A stretch of DNA of 64,000 bases from Heliocybe sulcata (taxonomy: Eukaryota; Basidiomycota; Agaricomycetes; Gloeophyllales; Gloeophyllaceae): NCBI GenBank assembly GCA_004369045.1, contig ML213512.1:246698-310697 (forward strand), written 5' to 3'. This document shows positions 1-12,146 of the stretch, one piece after another; the first letter of the stretch is position 1, and each line of letters begins with the position of its first letter. The notes under the pieces are model-generated. The model did no database searches and had not been told where the DNA came from. It was given only the letters and a program-made list of their open reading frames with translations. The position numbers were made by a program, and so were the translations under genes.

Positions 1-3000
1 GTATGACGATAGGCAGCGATTGCGAGAGTTGCTTGGGCGAGCAATAAGCCATCATGCCGAGAAGTTCGATAGACCCCTTCTTGGTCCTCCATTGTTTTTC
101 ATCCAGACCCGATAGAAGCGAAGGGAGGATAAGCTTCACGCCGTATCCAGACATGTTGGCCATGATGACTCGGGCCGCATCCTGAGTCGCCTCTCGAACG
201 TCGGGGACGGAATCGCCAAAGGAAGTTAACAGTAGAGGAAGAACATGCGTCACGTAGGGCTCGAACAAGCGCCCAAGCATGTTGCAGAAGGTCTCCAACG
301 CAAACATCGCACCCTGTCTTGGTTCGTATCGTTTCTTGTCAGAAGCGGCCTCTTTGATCCGGCCCAGAACATCGTATTCATGCATGACAGAGATACCTGC
401 CCCCTTTATGACACCCGCCAGTCCGTAAGCCGCCCCTCGACGAGCTGCATATTTCGGCGCGTTAAACAGCTCGTCAATCAACTTGTCGACCAACTGCGCA
501 GTCTGCGATCCCAATCCCGCAACTAGTGGACCGAGACAATCGGCCACGGCGGTTTGGACTTGTTCAGAAGGCGTCTTCAATGCTTCGACGAGTCGATCGA
601 CAATGATTGGAATACGTTTATCGGCGGGATCAAGATGGCGTGCTACTCGACCAAACAGGATGACAAGGGCCTCCTTAATATAGTCGGCAGATTCCGCTGA
701 GAAACTGGGACTGGTTAAGTTAGTCTCGAACAAGGATATCAATGAAGCCAGCTGCTTCGCTCCGTGAAGATCTATGACCATATTTGCTGCTTGTAGCATT
801 TGCCGGCGGACTTCCGGAGTACGGTCACCGAGGGCTTCATCCCTGATCAGGAAGGAGAAGAAAGGTTCAATCTCTTGCTCCGGAATCGACGGCGCCAACA
901 GCTCGAAGGCTTGAGCAATTGCTTGACGAGTGGGCCAAGGATCAATCTGATTTAAGCTTTGCTCTATGACCATCCCCTGGCAAGATGCAAAACGTCAGGC
1001 ACCTGCCAAAAGACCCCTCCAGAAACGGGCGACTGACATATTGATCAAACTCGGGGGCGAGGATCTTGGCCTGCAAGGCGGTCAGAGTTATGCCTATCAC
1101 CCAAACCGCATCTGTTTGTCACCTTGTCACGGTACAGTTCCTCAAGAGCCTTGAAAGTAGCTTCTGCCGACTGGGGGTAATGCTCAACGGCGTCGGCCAG
1201 CGCACTAGCCGTACTTGATCGCACATAACTGTTGTCGTGACCTGTGGCTACTGTGAGAATTTCTCTTGTACTGAAAACGGTGCACTCTTACCGAGATATG
1301 GCAATATAGGTACTAGAAAGGCCTCAGGGACATCTAAGCCGTTGTCTTCCCAGACACTCTGCGCCAGTCTCGCATTCTGTTCATCGCTGTCATGCATCGC
1401 GATCCAGAGTTCTATCGACCAGTCCAGGTCGGTCAAGTCGAATGGCTTGGGTTTGAGTCAGCGGGTGTCAGCACATTAAGCATCGCCGGATGAATCACCT
1501 GTAAAGCCTGCAGACATGCATTCCGAACATATACCTCTTGCTGCAATGTCCCTCGCAATAAAATTGCCGCCTCCTCGGGAGTGGCGCTCTCGCTAACTGC
1601 CTGCGCGGTATCAATCAGGGCTGACGAGGCATCCTTGGCAAGACGCGGTTGGCTCCTTATAGCATGCATGAGATCCGTCATAACACCCTTTCTAGGGAAG
1701 GCCGGGTCTCCAACTGCGTGAGGAAAGTTAGATGAGGAACAATCATATTACTGCCCTCCTTACATTGACTACAGTGGAACTTGATAATATCTAAGGCGAG
1801 AGTAACCTGTTCCAGAGGATCGTCTTCTTCACTGAGAGCTATCCCTCCTTTGACCAAGACTTGGCTGAGTAATGGGAAAAGGTAGGAGAAAGAAGCTGCA
1901 TCCAGCGGTGCTTGCTCCGAAAGGGATCGGACACGAAAAAGAATCCTGGAAATAAGGCCTGGTCGCTCTCTTAGGCCGGCAGAAGGACGCAGATAAATAA
2001 TACGGCGCACTGTTTAAAGGTTCCGCTTGCATCTCTTCTGGTATGCCGTTCAGTTGCAGTGATCGCAGCGTTGCCGCACCAATCAACGGTCGGAACATAT
2101 CCAACCTTTCAGAGCAGCACGAAGAGATGTCCTAAATGAATGGTGACATCACAGCGAATGCAGGATAGAGGGAGAAGACCTACAAGGTACGTATGATAAG
2201 GCTGGTAGCCACACAACAGGACGGCTTTGTCGAATGCTCCCTCAAGGAGCAGACTGGCCACTGTCGAGACGAAAACGCGGAACTCGTCTACTCGTGCAGC
2301 GACGAGACTACGTACGAACGCCAGACCCCGCTCCAGGTGCAACTTAATGGCTGCAACACGCTGCCGGATGATCGCTTCCTTTTCAAGCTGACCTTTCACC
2401 AAAGCTTGATCTTGCTTCGATAATGTTCCGGACGAGGCGCTCTTCTTGTTAGCAAGAGATTTTCTAAGTTCAGCCTCCCATTTGGCTATATCAGCACCCT
2501 TGCCTTTTTTTACTGGTGCATCTTCTTTCTTATTCGAAAGAACTGACAATAGTATAGGCAGGGTTGAGAGCGTCGTAAATGTATGTCTGTTCGGCTTACC
2601 ATCTACGTAGGTCACACCCTCTGGCGTAGCCCAGATAGCGATATCAGTGTCCGACAAGGAATTGATGTCGGTTGCGGGTATGTCGAGCCGTAGTTGATCG
2701 ACAGCGCGAGGCAAGACCAACACTGGTGCAACGAACGTAATTGTGCTGAGAGCGCGGTAGCTCCCTTCCACCATGCCACGCTCACTAGACTTGATAGATG
2801 TCATCAATCTGTTAGCAGTGGCGTTGAAATAACACCGCCTACATCAGAGGCTTCCAGAATGAGCTGGAAGAGTGTATCGAGCTTGTTGCCGATCAAAGCT
2901 TGAGGATCCATGCGGGCTTTCTGACAAAGTTCGATCCAAACTTGACGACGTTTGGCACATATGACAGGATGGTGCGCGATGATCACGAGATCCGCCAGGA

Positions 3001-5541
3001 TATCTCCCTTGACAGCCGGATTACAATCCTCCGAGAATGAAGCGCTTGTAAGGAGGAAAGACGCAAGTCTAATATCCAGATTTACGACGACGTTGTCCGA
3101 TTCATCCTGGGAAGCAGCCGGCGCAGACTTCATGTGAAGGACATAGACCATGAGTCCTTCTTTCACTACCGCAGCGACCACCTTCGGTAGAGTAGACGCC
3201 ACCAATTCCAGCGACTTCATGGCCTGACGACGGATATCCGAATGTTGACTGTGAACATCCAGCTGCAGAAGGGCAGATCCAATCTGCGAACTATCGTCGG
3301 ATGAGCTTGGAACACACGAACACTAGGCAGGCTCAGTCCATACCTAAGAGGCTGAGACTTAATGATATCAGTCTGCAAGTAAGTCAGGGACACCTCGCAA
3401 GCGCGGAGGAACCAAGTCTCTTCCTCGACGCTGGAGAGTTTCTGATACACCTTATCCCAGAACAAGAATGCCGGCTTAGGCGCGGTAGAACCCAAGGTCT
3501 TCAGAACCGCATTTTTTGACACGACATCGCCCAGCTTGCCAGAAGCGGTGAACGCCCCGAGAAGGGTCGCAACCGCGATGTAACCTTCCAAGGGGCCTGC
3601 GGCAGCACCGAGAGGATTCGCTGCGACGGTCTTCAAGTTCGTCTCAATAGCCGGCAAGACGGCCTTGGCAAACTCCAGCGATGAGTCCGATGGAAGAGTG
3701 CCCAAGGTCCAGAATACGGTACCGACCAGCGAGCAGAATGCACGGCGTATTGTAGGTTTCGGGCTGTTCATTTCCTTCATGATGAGGCTGGATGCCTGAG
3801 CGGGAACCGTCTCGTTGGCGCGCAGGAGCGCTATGATATGCGCGCACAAAGAAGTGACAAGGGCGGAGATGGCTGCCTCATGCGACTCCTTGGCAAATAG
3901 TGTCGAGGCATCTTGCAGGACTGAACTGGATAGCGCAGGACTTGGTGGAAGGGAGTCCAGCATGGAGAACAAAGCGACTCGATGCTCGGGACCTGACGTC
4001 TTACCAGCCTTGGGAAGAGAGAGGAGCTCATTGACCACGAACTGTAGGTCGTCAACACCAGAGCTCTTGCTGGCGATAGTCTTAAACAGAGCTACCGCAG
4101 TAGTGCGAACGAGGGCGTTATTCGATTTGGAGCTGTTAATGACAGAAGCGGCGATCTTCCGGAAGGAGGCGGATGTCATGGGATGGGAGTAAGCCAAGAA
4201 GAACTCCCGGATCACTTCGACAGCTGAGCATGTGCATAATGAGCGAGGAAAAGGCGCACACACCGTTCAGCGAATACTCGGGTGACCGAAGAATGGACTT
4301 CTCCATGGCGGGAAGGATCGCCTCCTCAAAGTCTTCTTGAGTTACGACATCACTAGTGAAGTCACGCAAAGCCGCCTGCAAAATAAATATGGAAGTGACA
4401 TATTTAGCGCTGTACAACGTACTAAGACGTGCGAAGGCACCGGTGTCTTGGACAACAGCACTGAATTTGTGTACAGAGTGATAACATCGTTCTGGGGGCG
4501 CACTCAGTGGCTACACGCCGCTCAAATACATTGCCACATACCTTGATGCCGTCTGATGGACGAGTCAAAGCCGGGTCTTTGACATTCTTGAGGCGCAAAG
4601 TAACATCGATTGAGATTCCGAGCAATGGGATGAATATTAAAGGTGATGAGTGTGCCTTGGCTTGTCGGATCACAGTCTCCATGAGTGTCGGTAGTTTCTC
4701 AGGATGCTACTTTCAATGAGCATCAACTAAGGTGCAGTAACAACTCTTAGCTTACCAAACGGAACGCCCTGCGTGTCCGAACCAATGCACTTCTTTGAAG
4801 TGCGGGTTTGCCCCGAATTCCCGGGTGCAGGACCATGTCCGTCAGCATAGCCATGGCTCGTACTAAGACCTCCCACGATTGTGAAGGCACGAAGTTGGGA
4901 TTTGACTCGAGACAGACGGAGTATAAGCCACAGGACCAACTGAGCAGAACATACATGTTCGATGCTGCCAGGGCGCTGCTGGAAGTTAATAGAACGGTTA
5001 TACTCAGGCAGACACTGCTCACCCTGTAGCTCCTCGCTTATGGATCCCGCCAACCTCATTAGCTAACCAACCCAAGATCTGCTCCGTGACTCCGAGTTTG
5101 CTCTCGTCTGGTTTGCCTTCGGGCGTTCCGCGTAGCTCGTCTCTCCGTACAATCTCCATGCCGACCGCCTCCACCGCCTCCCTTGAGGACTGATCGACAT
5201 AGCGTGGATAGGTAAGGGTCAAGAGCTGGAAAACGTCGAGAGTTTGGGATAGACTTAGATCTAACGAGCAACCTAAGACAAGATCATCGACCGAGAGACA
5301 CTAGCCGTGGCGCACCTTCTCGTTTGATAACAGGCAGCAAATCCTGCTGTAAAAAGCCCAGTCGGACGCGCGTACTGCCCGACAGAAGCATCGACCGAGC
5401 ATACTCCACTGCTTTCGGCCACTCATCGATAGTTTTCTCAGCAGACCAGAACGATGCGGGTGCGGATGCTTGGTGGTCGATGTCGTCGTCGCTGCCGCCA
5501 TCAGCGCTTGCTGCCCAGGACTCGATATCCACTTTGCCCAT
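1..5541 (-). CDS. GCN1: eIF2-alpha kinase activator GCN1 (5' part, runs off the left edge)
   Basis: GCN1 binds translating ribosomes and passes the uncharged-tRNA signal to the kinase GCN2 (family knowledge). The start chosen is the ATG at 5541 (MGKVDIES), which begins an acidic N-terminus. The frame then continues through many short introns as a helical HEAT-like protein without transmembrane segments. A block at about 2150-2650 reads KWEAELRKSLANKK, then SKQDQALVKGQLEKE and IRQRVAAIKLHLERGL, a combination typical of fungal and animal GCN1. At the left edge the frame reads WRTKKGSIELLG and YCSPKQLSQSLP, which matches the start of the eEF3-like repeat region. About 1,500-1,650 residues are estimated here, so the C-terminal third (including the GCN2-binding part) lies outside. 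It is divergent from the membrane-protein gene at 6081. No defect was seen; individual exon ends were not all fixed. Confidence 0.93.
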
Positions 5542-6080
5542 GGCGGGAGTGGAAAAGTTGTAGATTTTCGGGCAGAAGGCGCGCGCCTTTCTCGCGTGCG
5601 CGTCGGGAATTACCAAATGTGGCTCGCTTAGGGTCCAGTTCTGGACTCTGGCGGTGGGCCTCTCGCAGGTTCTCTCATCAGCTTCGCTTGGATGTGATCT
5701 CGCCCTCGACGTAGCCCTCGTCGTAGCCGGCAGCTGCAGCGTATACCGTCGACGCTTATCCCTGGCTACTATTTTTGTTCGAGGGCGTAGGCTATTTATC
5801 AGTTCAAGGTTCGTTCGGGTCATCATTTGTTTCCGTTCCTTGCGACGTTCACCACGCTCTTTTAGCACCTTTCTTTACGCCAACGATCTTCTAAACACTG
5901 CTCTTGGGCTCTTTTCCTCGAACTTAGCCTCCTGACGTCCATTACGAGTCGTTAATTCTGGTACGCACGGAAGGTGAAGGTTGTACTTAAGGGTCCAATC
6001 TCGTTCTCTAGTAAGTCTCCTGTTTACCTTCTATCCGGCAAGACAAGTACAAACCATTCTTCAGCACTACGCTATTCTCC
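5542..6080. promoter_or_regulatory. Divergent intergenic region between GCN1 and the membrane-protein gene
   Basis: This 539-base gap separates two divergently transcribed genes, so it should hold both promoters and both 5' UTRs. The right part is pyrimidine-rich, and a donor-like GTAAGT near 6010 could mark a 5'-UTR intron of the right-hand gene. No clear TATA box was seen. Confidence 0.4.
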
Positions 6081-6721
6081 ATGTCATCGTCATCCTCGAC
6101 TTCACCTACCCAGACGCCCTACACCGGTCTCTCCGACACCTACGACAAGCGGGTAGTCGCCATAGGCATCTCGCTGGGGGTTCTTGGTTTCCTAGTCATC
6201 GTCGGAATCATATTCTGGGTCCTCCGACTGCGCCGACGAGCCCGCGGCGTGCAGGATGCGACCAGTCTGACCGACCGCAACCACCAGAAATACCTGCGCC
6301 ACACCGACGTCGACGAGCGCCACCCTGCTAATCGTGTGATCCCATTCGGGGCGCCAGGAGGCGAGACGCCGCGCTTCACGCACAGTGAGTCCTCATCATC
6401 TGTCGCCTGCTCAAGGAGTTAAAGTGGCTGGTAGCCCCTGGGGCGAACATGCGCATTGCGACACGGCGCTCGGATGGTGCATGGGACTTCATCGAACCTG
6501 GAGGGCCATTGACCCCAGCCATATCTCATGATACAGACTCCATGATGCCCCCGAGCCCGTCGTCGACAGTTGTCATGGGCTCGCGGAAGGACACCACCAT
6601 CAAACCATGGCAGTTCACCAATCGGGACTTCGAAGATCTAGGGAGCGCTGGCGTGCCGCCGCCAGCGTATGATCATGACCTAGGGACGGCTACCTTAAGC
6701 AAGTCTAAGTTATGCTTTTAA
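6081..6721 (+). CDS. Small single-pass membrane protein, function unknown
   Basis: Two exons are read as 6081-6384 and 6435-6721, joined by a 50-nt GT-AG intron; phase 1 is kept across the junction, giving about 197 residues. A short Ser/Thr-rich N-terminus (MSSSSSTSPTQTP) precedes one strongly hydrophobic segment at about residues 27-50. Three arginines follow (LRLRRRAR), which suggests an outside-N, cytosol-C orientation by the positive-inside rule. The tail is hydrophilic and Pro/Ser-rich. The layout resembles small fungal plasma-membrane or Wsc-like sensors, but no extracellular domain is visible, so no function is assigned. It is divergent from GCN1. Confidence 0.65.
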
Positions 6722-7180
6722 TGGTTATCTTGGTTTTACGTCGTGGTGATGTTACTGGCGCGGTCTTGCATGCGCATCTGTACGTTCATTGACTTCTATG
6801 CTTTTCTGGTATTTATACTGTTTCATCTTCTCAGGTTCTTTCGCTTCCATTTACACGAACACTTAATCCGTACGCAACGTTTTTGCTGCTTTCTAATGTA
6901 CGGAGCCATATGGAGTCTGCAGAATGAACATGACAATCATTGCTTTGCAGCATTGCTTTGATCCTGACGAGCATACGATTGACTCTGCACATGTGCGATT
7001 TACGAAAGACAACGGCTGGGCCCAAGTTCAGATCAATGCGCAAGGTGTGCCGGAGGACGGGATTTCATCTCGACTGCCTTTCGTGGAATCGGTGGATGAA
7101 GATCCTATCTGATACGGTTGACACGGTGTTTTGTCTCATTCTACAAGCCGTCTGTCATGGCTGTTCTGCGGCAAGATATT
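6722..7180. other. Intergenic region, convergent 3' ends
   Basis: This 459-base gap lies between the ends of two convergent genes. It is T-rich just after 6721, as expected for a 3' UTR and polyadenylation region. Nothing else was recognised. Confidence 0.4.
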
Positions 7181-7861
7181 TCAATACCGACAACGCTGCA
7201 TGCCACAATACTCACTGCTGGCCTGCCATGCTACTGCTCGAATCGGGGAGCCGTCGCAGTCTGTCAACCGCAGCGGCAACAAACTGATAATAGGATCGTC
7301 GAAATCAATAGTTTCCAAATTGTCCAAGTTCTCGGCTATGACTCCTCCCGACCCAAGAATGACATGGTGCACGTCGAAGCGGTCCTTCTCTCCAGGAAGA
7401 GGGATTTCATCGGGGCTCAAGGCATCCACACCCAGGACCCGCACGCCCGCGGCCATAATCCTCCTCGCAGCGTCCACCTCGAGCGATGGATGGTCCTTGT
7501 ACCGCTCCTGTCCCCAATACTTCGACCACCCGGTATGCAATATCACCATCACCCCCTTCCTGAACCTATGCGCGTAAGGCTCCAGGTCGCGCCAAGTAAT
7601 CTTGCTCCGTGGCGGCTTCCCGCGCACGTCCACGAGTACCGCGGGCGCGACGAGCAAGGAGAGGTTCAGCTGGTCGACGCGGAGCCCGTCCGCAAGGAAG
7701 TGGTACGGCGCGTCGACGTGCGTGCCCGTGTGCGAGCCGATGGTGAGCGTGCTGACATTGATGCCGTCGCTGGAGAGCGTGAGGGCCGGGTGGCACGCGA
7801 AGACGGGGTGCCCGGCGCAGCGCGGGGCGGAGTCGTCGAGAGGGTGAGTGAGGTCTATCAT
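7181..7861 (-). CDS. Cyclase/kynurenine-formamidase-like hydrolase, copy 1
   Basis: Intronless 226-residue frame starting MIDLTHPLDD. It carries the metal-binding signature of the cyclase superfamily (PF04199 type), HTGTHVDAPYHF, at about residues 44-55, and the later conserved stretch GVDALSPDE. Relatives include bacterial KynB and other metal-dependent amide or ester hydrolases; the substrate cannot be read from sequence. The length is normal for the family. A close paralogue in the same orientation follows at 8215-8868, so the pair is a tandem duplication. No other tryptophan-degradation gene is nearby, which argues against naming it a kynurenine pathway enzyme. Confidence 0.85.
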   Translation of the reverse strand: MIDLTHPLDDSAPRCAGHPVFACHPALTLSSDGINVSTLTIGSHTGTHVDAPYHFLADGLRVDQLNLSLLVAPAVLVDVRGKPPRSKITWRDLEPYAHRFRKGVMVILHTGWSKYWGQERYKDHPSLEVDAARRIMAAGVRVLGVDALSPDEIPLPGEKDRFDVHHVILGSGGVIAENLDNLETIDFDDPIISLLPLRLTDCDGSPIRAVAWQASSEYCGMQRCRY

Positions 7862-8214
7862 CTTGTTCTGGCTTGGATGTGGATTTGCGAGACCTTATAG
7901 GTATCGAATACCAGATGGCAGCAACTCAGTCCCGCAATTACGTCGGTGGACCCTTTATGACGGGCCGTCCTCGGCTAGTAAGCGTGGATAGGCGTCGGGC
8001 ATTGAAGAGTTTCAAGAAATGATGCGGAGGCAAAGCGAACGGAATTAAAGGCGTTCAGTATAGGTCCATCGCTTCGCCTCATCTATCACCTCGGCAAATC
8101 GTCGGGGATATGTCAATAAATAGTGCTCCTGCAGGGTCACGGCACCCTACGGAGCGAATATGAGTGGACCGCAGTTCATGATGCTGCCCGGCGTATGCAC
8201 CTGAGTACCTGACT
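7862..8214. other. Spacer between the two tandem cyclase-like genes
   Basis: 353 bases, presumably the promoter of copy 1 and the terminator region of copy 2. No coding frame or repeat was recognised. Confidence 0.3.
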
Positions 8215-8868
8215 TTAGCGGCACATCGCGAAAGCACGCGTCGGAGCACCGTCGCCACCGCGGAGATGCAGAGGCGCAAGGCTAACAGTCGCCTCCCTGT
8301 CCACAATCTTCTCGATATTCCGCAGGTTTTCGGCGATAATACCCCCTGCTCCCAGGACGGTCTCATGCACACCCCAGTCGCCGTCCGAACCGTCCAGTCT
8401 TGTCTCGTCCGGGCTGAGCGCGTCGATGCCTACGACGCGGACGCCCGTAGCGACGATCCTCTCCGCGGCGTGTCGCGCGAGGTACGGGTGATCATAGTAT
8501 TTGTCTGTGCCCCAATACTGCGACCAGCCGGTATACAGAAGCAGAATCATGCCCGGTTCCAAGGCGCCTGAGTAGGCAGCAAGGTCCTCCCACTCAATCT
8601 GTTCTCTAGCGCGGTATGTGGAGACGTCCACAACCAAAGCGATCCCGACAAAGGTTGACAAGGGAAACTGATCAATAGTCTTCCCGTCCGCGAAGAAATG
8701 GTAGGGCGCGTCCACGTGCGTCCCAGTGTGCGAGCCCAAAGAGAGGCTTTGGACGTTGTAGCCGTGCTCAGCGACTGTTGCGGCTGGTCGACAGCAGAAC
8801 TTCGGGTCGTTGGGGTAGACTTGCATGCCCTCATGGAGAGGATGCGATAGATCGATGAGTGCGCTCAT
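8215..8868 (-). CDS. Cyclase/kynurenine-formamidase-like hydrolase, copy 2
   Basis: Intronless 217-residue frame (MSALIDLSHPLHEG). It has the same metal-site motif HTGTHVDAPYHF at about residues 47-58 and the shared blocks TGWSQYWG and GIDALSPDE. It is clearly paralogous to the gene at 7181-7861, but many surface positions differ, so the duplication is not very recent. A soluble, probably cytosolic metal-dependent hydrolase is inferred; no signal peptide is visible. Substrate unknown. Confidence 0.85.
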   Translation of the reverse strand: MSALIDLSHPLHEGMQVYPNDPKFCCRPAATVAEHGYNVQSLSLGSHTGTHVDAPYHFFADGKTIDQFPLSTFVGIALVVDVSTYRAREQIEWEDLAAYSGALEPGMILLLYTGWSQYWGTDKYYDHPYLARHAAERIVATGVRVVGIDALSPDETRLDGSDGDWGVHETVLGAGGIIAENLRNIEKIVDREATVSLAPLHLRGGDGAPTRAFAMCR

Positions 8869-9338
8869 GCTGGACTATTCCTGATGAGCGGCTGAGGAAA
8901 TCTAAGCCTTCGAATATTCAGACGCTTCTGTGGAACATGGAATCAGCATGGGCACTCAATTTCTGTCAAGGGTTCCAGTGGATATCTTACCTCTTCAAAA
9001 CCTAGAGATACTGCGTTACTCGCCGTCGCTGAAGTTAACCGCCGAACGACGCAGCAAGACTTGACGGGTCGGTGACCGGTTCATTCCGGCGGCTACACAT
9101 ATAGCTACCGTATAACTATATTGGGAATGTTCGAAGTACTGGCTTAAAGGACATAAGAAACACTCTCACTGACTCTGAACGCTCGGACGAGCAGATAAAG
9201 CATCTTATAATAATATCCAAATACATCGTCAAACAGCCCCACGACCAGCCCTCCTATATAAATATAAAGCAACCACCAGCTGCTCAATCCTACTCCACAT
9301 ATCAGCTCCTACTTACACTCCAGCGAACGGGACACAAC
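8869..9338. other. Intergenic region
   Basis: 470 bases between two minus-strand genes. It holds the promoter side of cyclase copy 2 and the 3' side of the carrier gene. An A/T-rich tract near 9255-9270 (tatataaatataaa) lies on the 3' side of the carrier gene and is not placed as a TATA box for either neighbour. Confidence 0.3.
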
Positions 9339-10479
9339 TCACCTCTGCTTGACCATCATAGTCACACCCTGGCTCAAGAACCCCTTCAGAATCGTCACCT
9401 CCAAGCCTTGATATAAGCCCCGGGGCCCATGGCGCTGGTACGCGGAGGTCCAGATGTACGCGGCGGAGGATATGGACGTCGAGGACGAGGACGAGCGTGA
9501 GGCTTGCAGGCGGGTCTTAGCGAGGATGAGAGGGTACAGGAGCGCCACGGCTACGATGTGTATGAGTACTTAGCACTCCGCAAGGTCAGTGTGAATATTG
9601 CTAGCACTTGCGTACCGATCGAATTGGACAACGCTGCACCGAGGAACGCTTGAGCGGGTTTGGGCGTCTGGCGGTCTGTTCCACGCAAGAATAGTCTTCG
9701 ATAGAATTGGTACAGGAAGAAGGTGAGCGACGGGTTGAGGCTCAGTAGCACGACTGCCTCGAAGCCTAGTGTAGAACCTAGGTCAGCCAATTCTCCCGAG
9801 CTGGATGCCAGGGTCTACCTCTCCAAAACCCTGCCAGGCCACTCTCCTCATATATGCTCTTGACTACGCTCATTATCCGGCTGCTCCTCGAAACCTCGGG
9901 ATTGTTGACTGGCGAGGGTGGCCTCGAATCTGCGTCGTCATTCTCTGTCTGCAGCCGCGCGGTGACGACGCTCAAGGGCGTCGAGAGCGCTCTGCTCAGG
10001 ATCCCAGCTAGGAACCCAACTGCGAGCTCTTCGGGAACCGAGAGGAGAAGAGTCTTCGTCGAGACGCTTTGGGAGGACGAGGGGATTCTGCGCCGAGACA
10101 GGAGGTTGCGCAGGAGCGAGTAGGCGTAGAAATAGAAAAAACTGTAACAAAATGAGCAAGTAGAAGGACGATACGGGACGGAGACGCACTTTGAGAGGAT
10201 CGTGGCGCCGGTGTCGGTGCCTATCCCGTCGTACAGCCCGTCGACCCCGTACTTATGTAGGACATGGCGGAAGACTTGTAAGGCGCCTCTTGCACCTAGC
10301 ACGAGGACCGGATTAGTGAGAATACTAATTGTATGGCGACCGACGTACGCACCTTTGGCTGAGTGGGATGTCTGGACGCGGGTGGTTACAAGATCCAGCG
10401 GGTAAGTGATCGCGTTAGCTGTCGCGCTCCCTGCTGCTCCGGAGAACGCTTGGACGAGGGGCGGGAGTGTACTGGTCAT
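9339..10479 (-). CDS. Mitochondrial-carrier-family protein of the peroxisomal PMP47/ANT1 type
   Basis: Five exons fit with all phases kept: 10353-10479, 10190-10295, 9819-10141, 9616-9765 and 9339-9550, giving 305 residues, a normal size for this family. Three repeats are visible. Repeat 1 has YPLDLVTTRVQ. Repeat 2 has the degenerate signature TPLSVVTARLQ, followed by GLAGFWRG. Repeat 3 has YPLILAKTRLQ, then RGLYQGLEVTILKGF. The block LLSLNPSLTFFLYQ is characteristic of peroxisomal members (PMP47, yeast Ant1), which exchange ATP and AMP across the peroxisomal membrane for fatty-acid activation. Peroxisomal location is inferred from that similarity. Two introns lack stop codons, so the raw frame reads through them. 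Confidence 0.88.
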
Positions 10480-12146
10480 TGCGCTGCTTGAATGGAGAGA
10501 AGACTACGCTCTGAGATGGTCAAGGACTCGAGCGCCTTGCCCTGGAATCCGGGGAAGGTGATCATGAAGCGACGTCATACTGCTATCTTGGGATTTTGGA
10601 ATCACATGTAAATGCCACCTACTCAAGAGGCGTTACCAGTGGATTAGCAGAATAGACTCTACATCCGGAGCATCTGATAAAGGGACGAAGGAGACGCGAG
10701 CAAGATGTGTTATGAGCTGCAATTTCCGAGGCCGCTCGAAATGAGGGAGCATACCTTTTGGATGCAGCGGCATATCCCGAGCTTGCATTTGGGCGTTCGG
10801 ATCCTCCGACTGCACTTCTAACATTGAAAGGCGGCTGCATTGCATGCCCATGCCAGGTACGAAGGACGTGGTTACCTTCGCTGGGGAGGGCCTGACTGCG
10901 TGACTTCTCGTAGCACCGCGCGCAGGCTCCTATGATTTCGGGGTCGGGTGTTCATTCCCGGATGACAATCATGTCTTTAGGAACAAAACACATAGGCAAC
11001 GAAGATGCAGAGCCTATGTCGGACGTAGAGTCGAAACCAGAGAGATAACCGAGGACGTTTTACTGAAAGAGCTATTCAGTAAATTCATGCAATCCCTTGC
11101 TTTCCAAAACTAGACATGGGACCCCGGACTGTTCACCCAGTGAGTTTTATATCTTTTGAGAAAAGTAGGAGACAAATGACACCCACCAATTTCAATGTTT
11201 TAGTGAGGGCAATATTGTTGGACATAGGTGTACGAGAGGCTAAGTCTGCAGGCCGCAGCCGGCGCCGAGCGAGGCAACAGTCAAAGGAGCCTTGCAACAG
11301 AGGGAGAGGAAGGGAGGCGGAAAAGCAATGAGTTGGAAGGAGAAAAACACTTCATCTCTTATATAAGTGTGGACGATCGGATGAAAGTGTGACGTACATG
11401 TTGAGGACCATTAATATTGGACACAGGAGGAAAGTACTTAAGAAAGAAGCAGCGAAGTGGCGTGTGAAGATCACATAAAAGAGGATAGGAAAAGCCATAT
11501 CTGTACCGTCCCAGTCGAGTCCGGACCAATTTACTATACAACTCTACCATTTATTTTTGACTCTCGCGGGCATATTTTCTCTTATAATACCAAGCCAGCT
11601 CGACACGAGAAACGCGCGGCTTGTGCTTGTGCTTAGCCAAGCTAGCTGCGCGAGCCTGCTTCTTGCTCACGAGATCTTTTATTAACCTGCTTGCTGGGCT
11701 CACAGTCATCTCTTTTACCCAGCCTTCTGCTCTGTGTGATCTTGTAGCCCGGATTTCGGCTTGCGATTGGCTGCCACCCGATTGTGGCTGACGCCACATC
11801 GGCATCTCGGCATAGGCAGTGGCCTTCGGCTGTTGCCGCGCCAGCCTCATTATGTTTCGTTCGGTTCAGGCATCATGTCCTCCCTTTGCCTTTGCTGACG
11901 CCTTTTCTTTCCCTCTCCATTTGACGCATCCCAGCTTGGGGCGGGCAACTGATATGGGAATCATAGGACACTTCTCCACTGCCACACACCAAGTCAACCA
12001 TCAGTCGCGAGCTGGGTTTCAATCACAACCGTATCGTCTGCCGAAGCCAGTTCTCGCAGCTCGCAGCCGTTTAGGCTGATCAGGTCGGGTGTCCGTTGAG
12101 AGCAAGCTCGGCAAGCGTTGAACGTGGATCATTAACAGGGCCTGCA
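10480..12146. other. Gene-poor interval with only weak open frames
   Basis: About 1.7 kb holding promoter sequence for the carrier gene on the left and for the ICMT-like gene on the right. Small frames exist, for example 10633-10851 (-) and 11551-11850 (-), but none shows a recognisable domain or a convincing splice pattern. A cttatataag element near 11357 is nearly palindromic and cannot be assigned to a transcript. Confidence 0.4.
11551..11850 (-). CDS. Possible small basic protein, unrecognised
   Basis: A 99-residue open frame rich in Lys and Arg toward the C-terminus, with blocks such as SRLIKDLVSKKQARAAS and AWYYKRKYARE. No family is recognised. The composition could fit a small nuclear or mitochondrial protein, but chance cannot be excluded because no intron or promoter signal supports it. 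Confidence 0.2.
   Translation of the reverse strand: MRLARQQPKATAYAEMPMWRQPQSGGSQSQAEIRATRSHRAEGWVKEMTVSPASRLIKDLVSKKQARAASLAKHKHKPRVSRVELAWYYKRKYARESQK

Noticed and set aside
5284-5868. Possible N-terminal extension of GCN1 upstream of 5541
   Set aside because: The extra ~109 residues are Arg-rich and unlike GCN1. MGKVDIES at 5541 starts a normal acidic N-terminus.
7118-7900. 260-residue plus-strand open frame
   Set aside because: It is antisense to cyclase copy 1, whose minus-strand frame carries a full metal-site motif. The plus-strand translation is Arg/Val-rich without domains.
9255-9270. TATA-like tract
   Set aside because: It lies at the 3' side of the carrier gene with no plus-strand gene downstream to use it.
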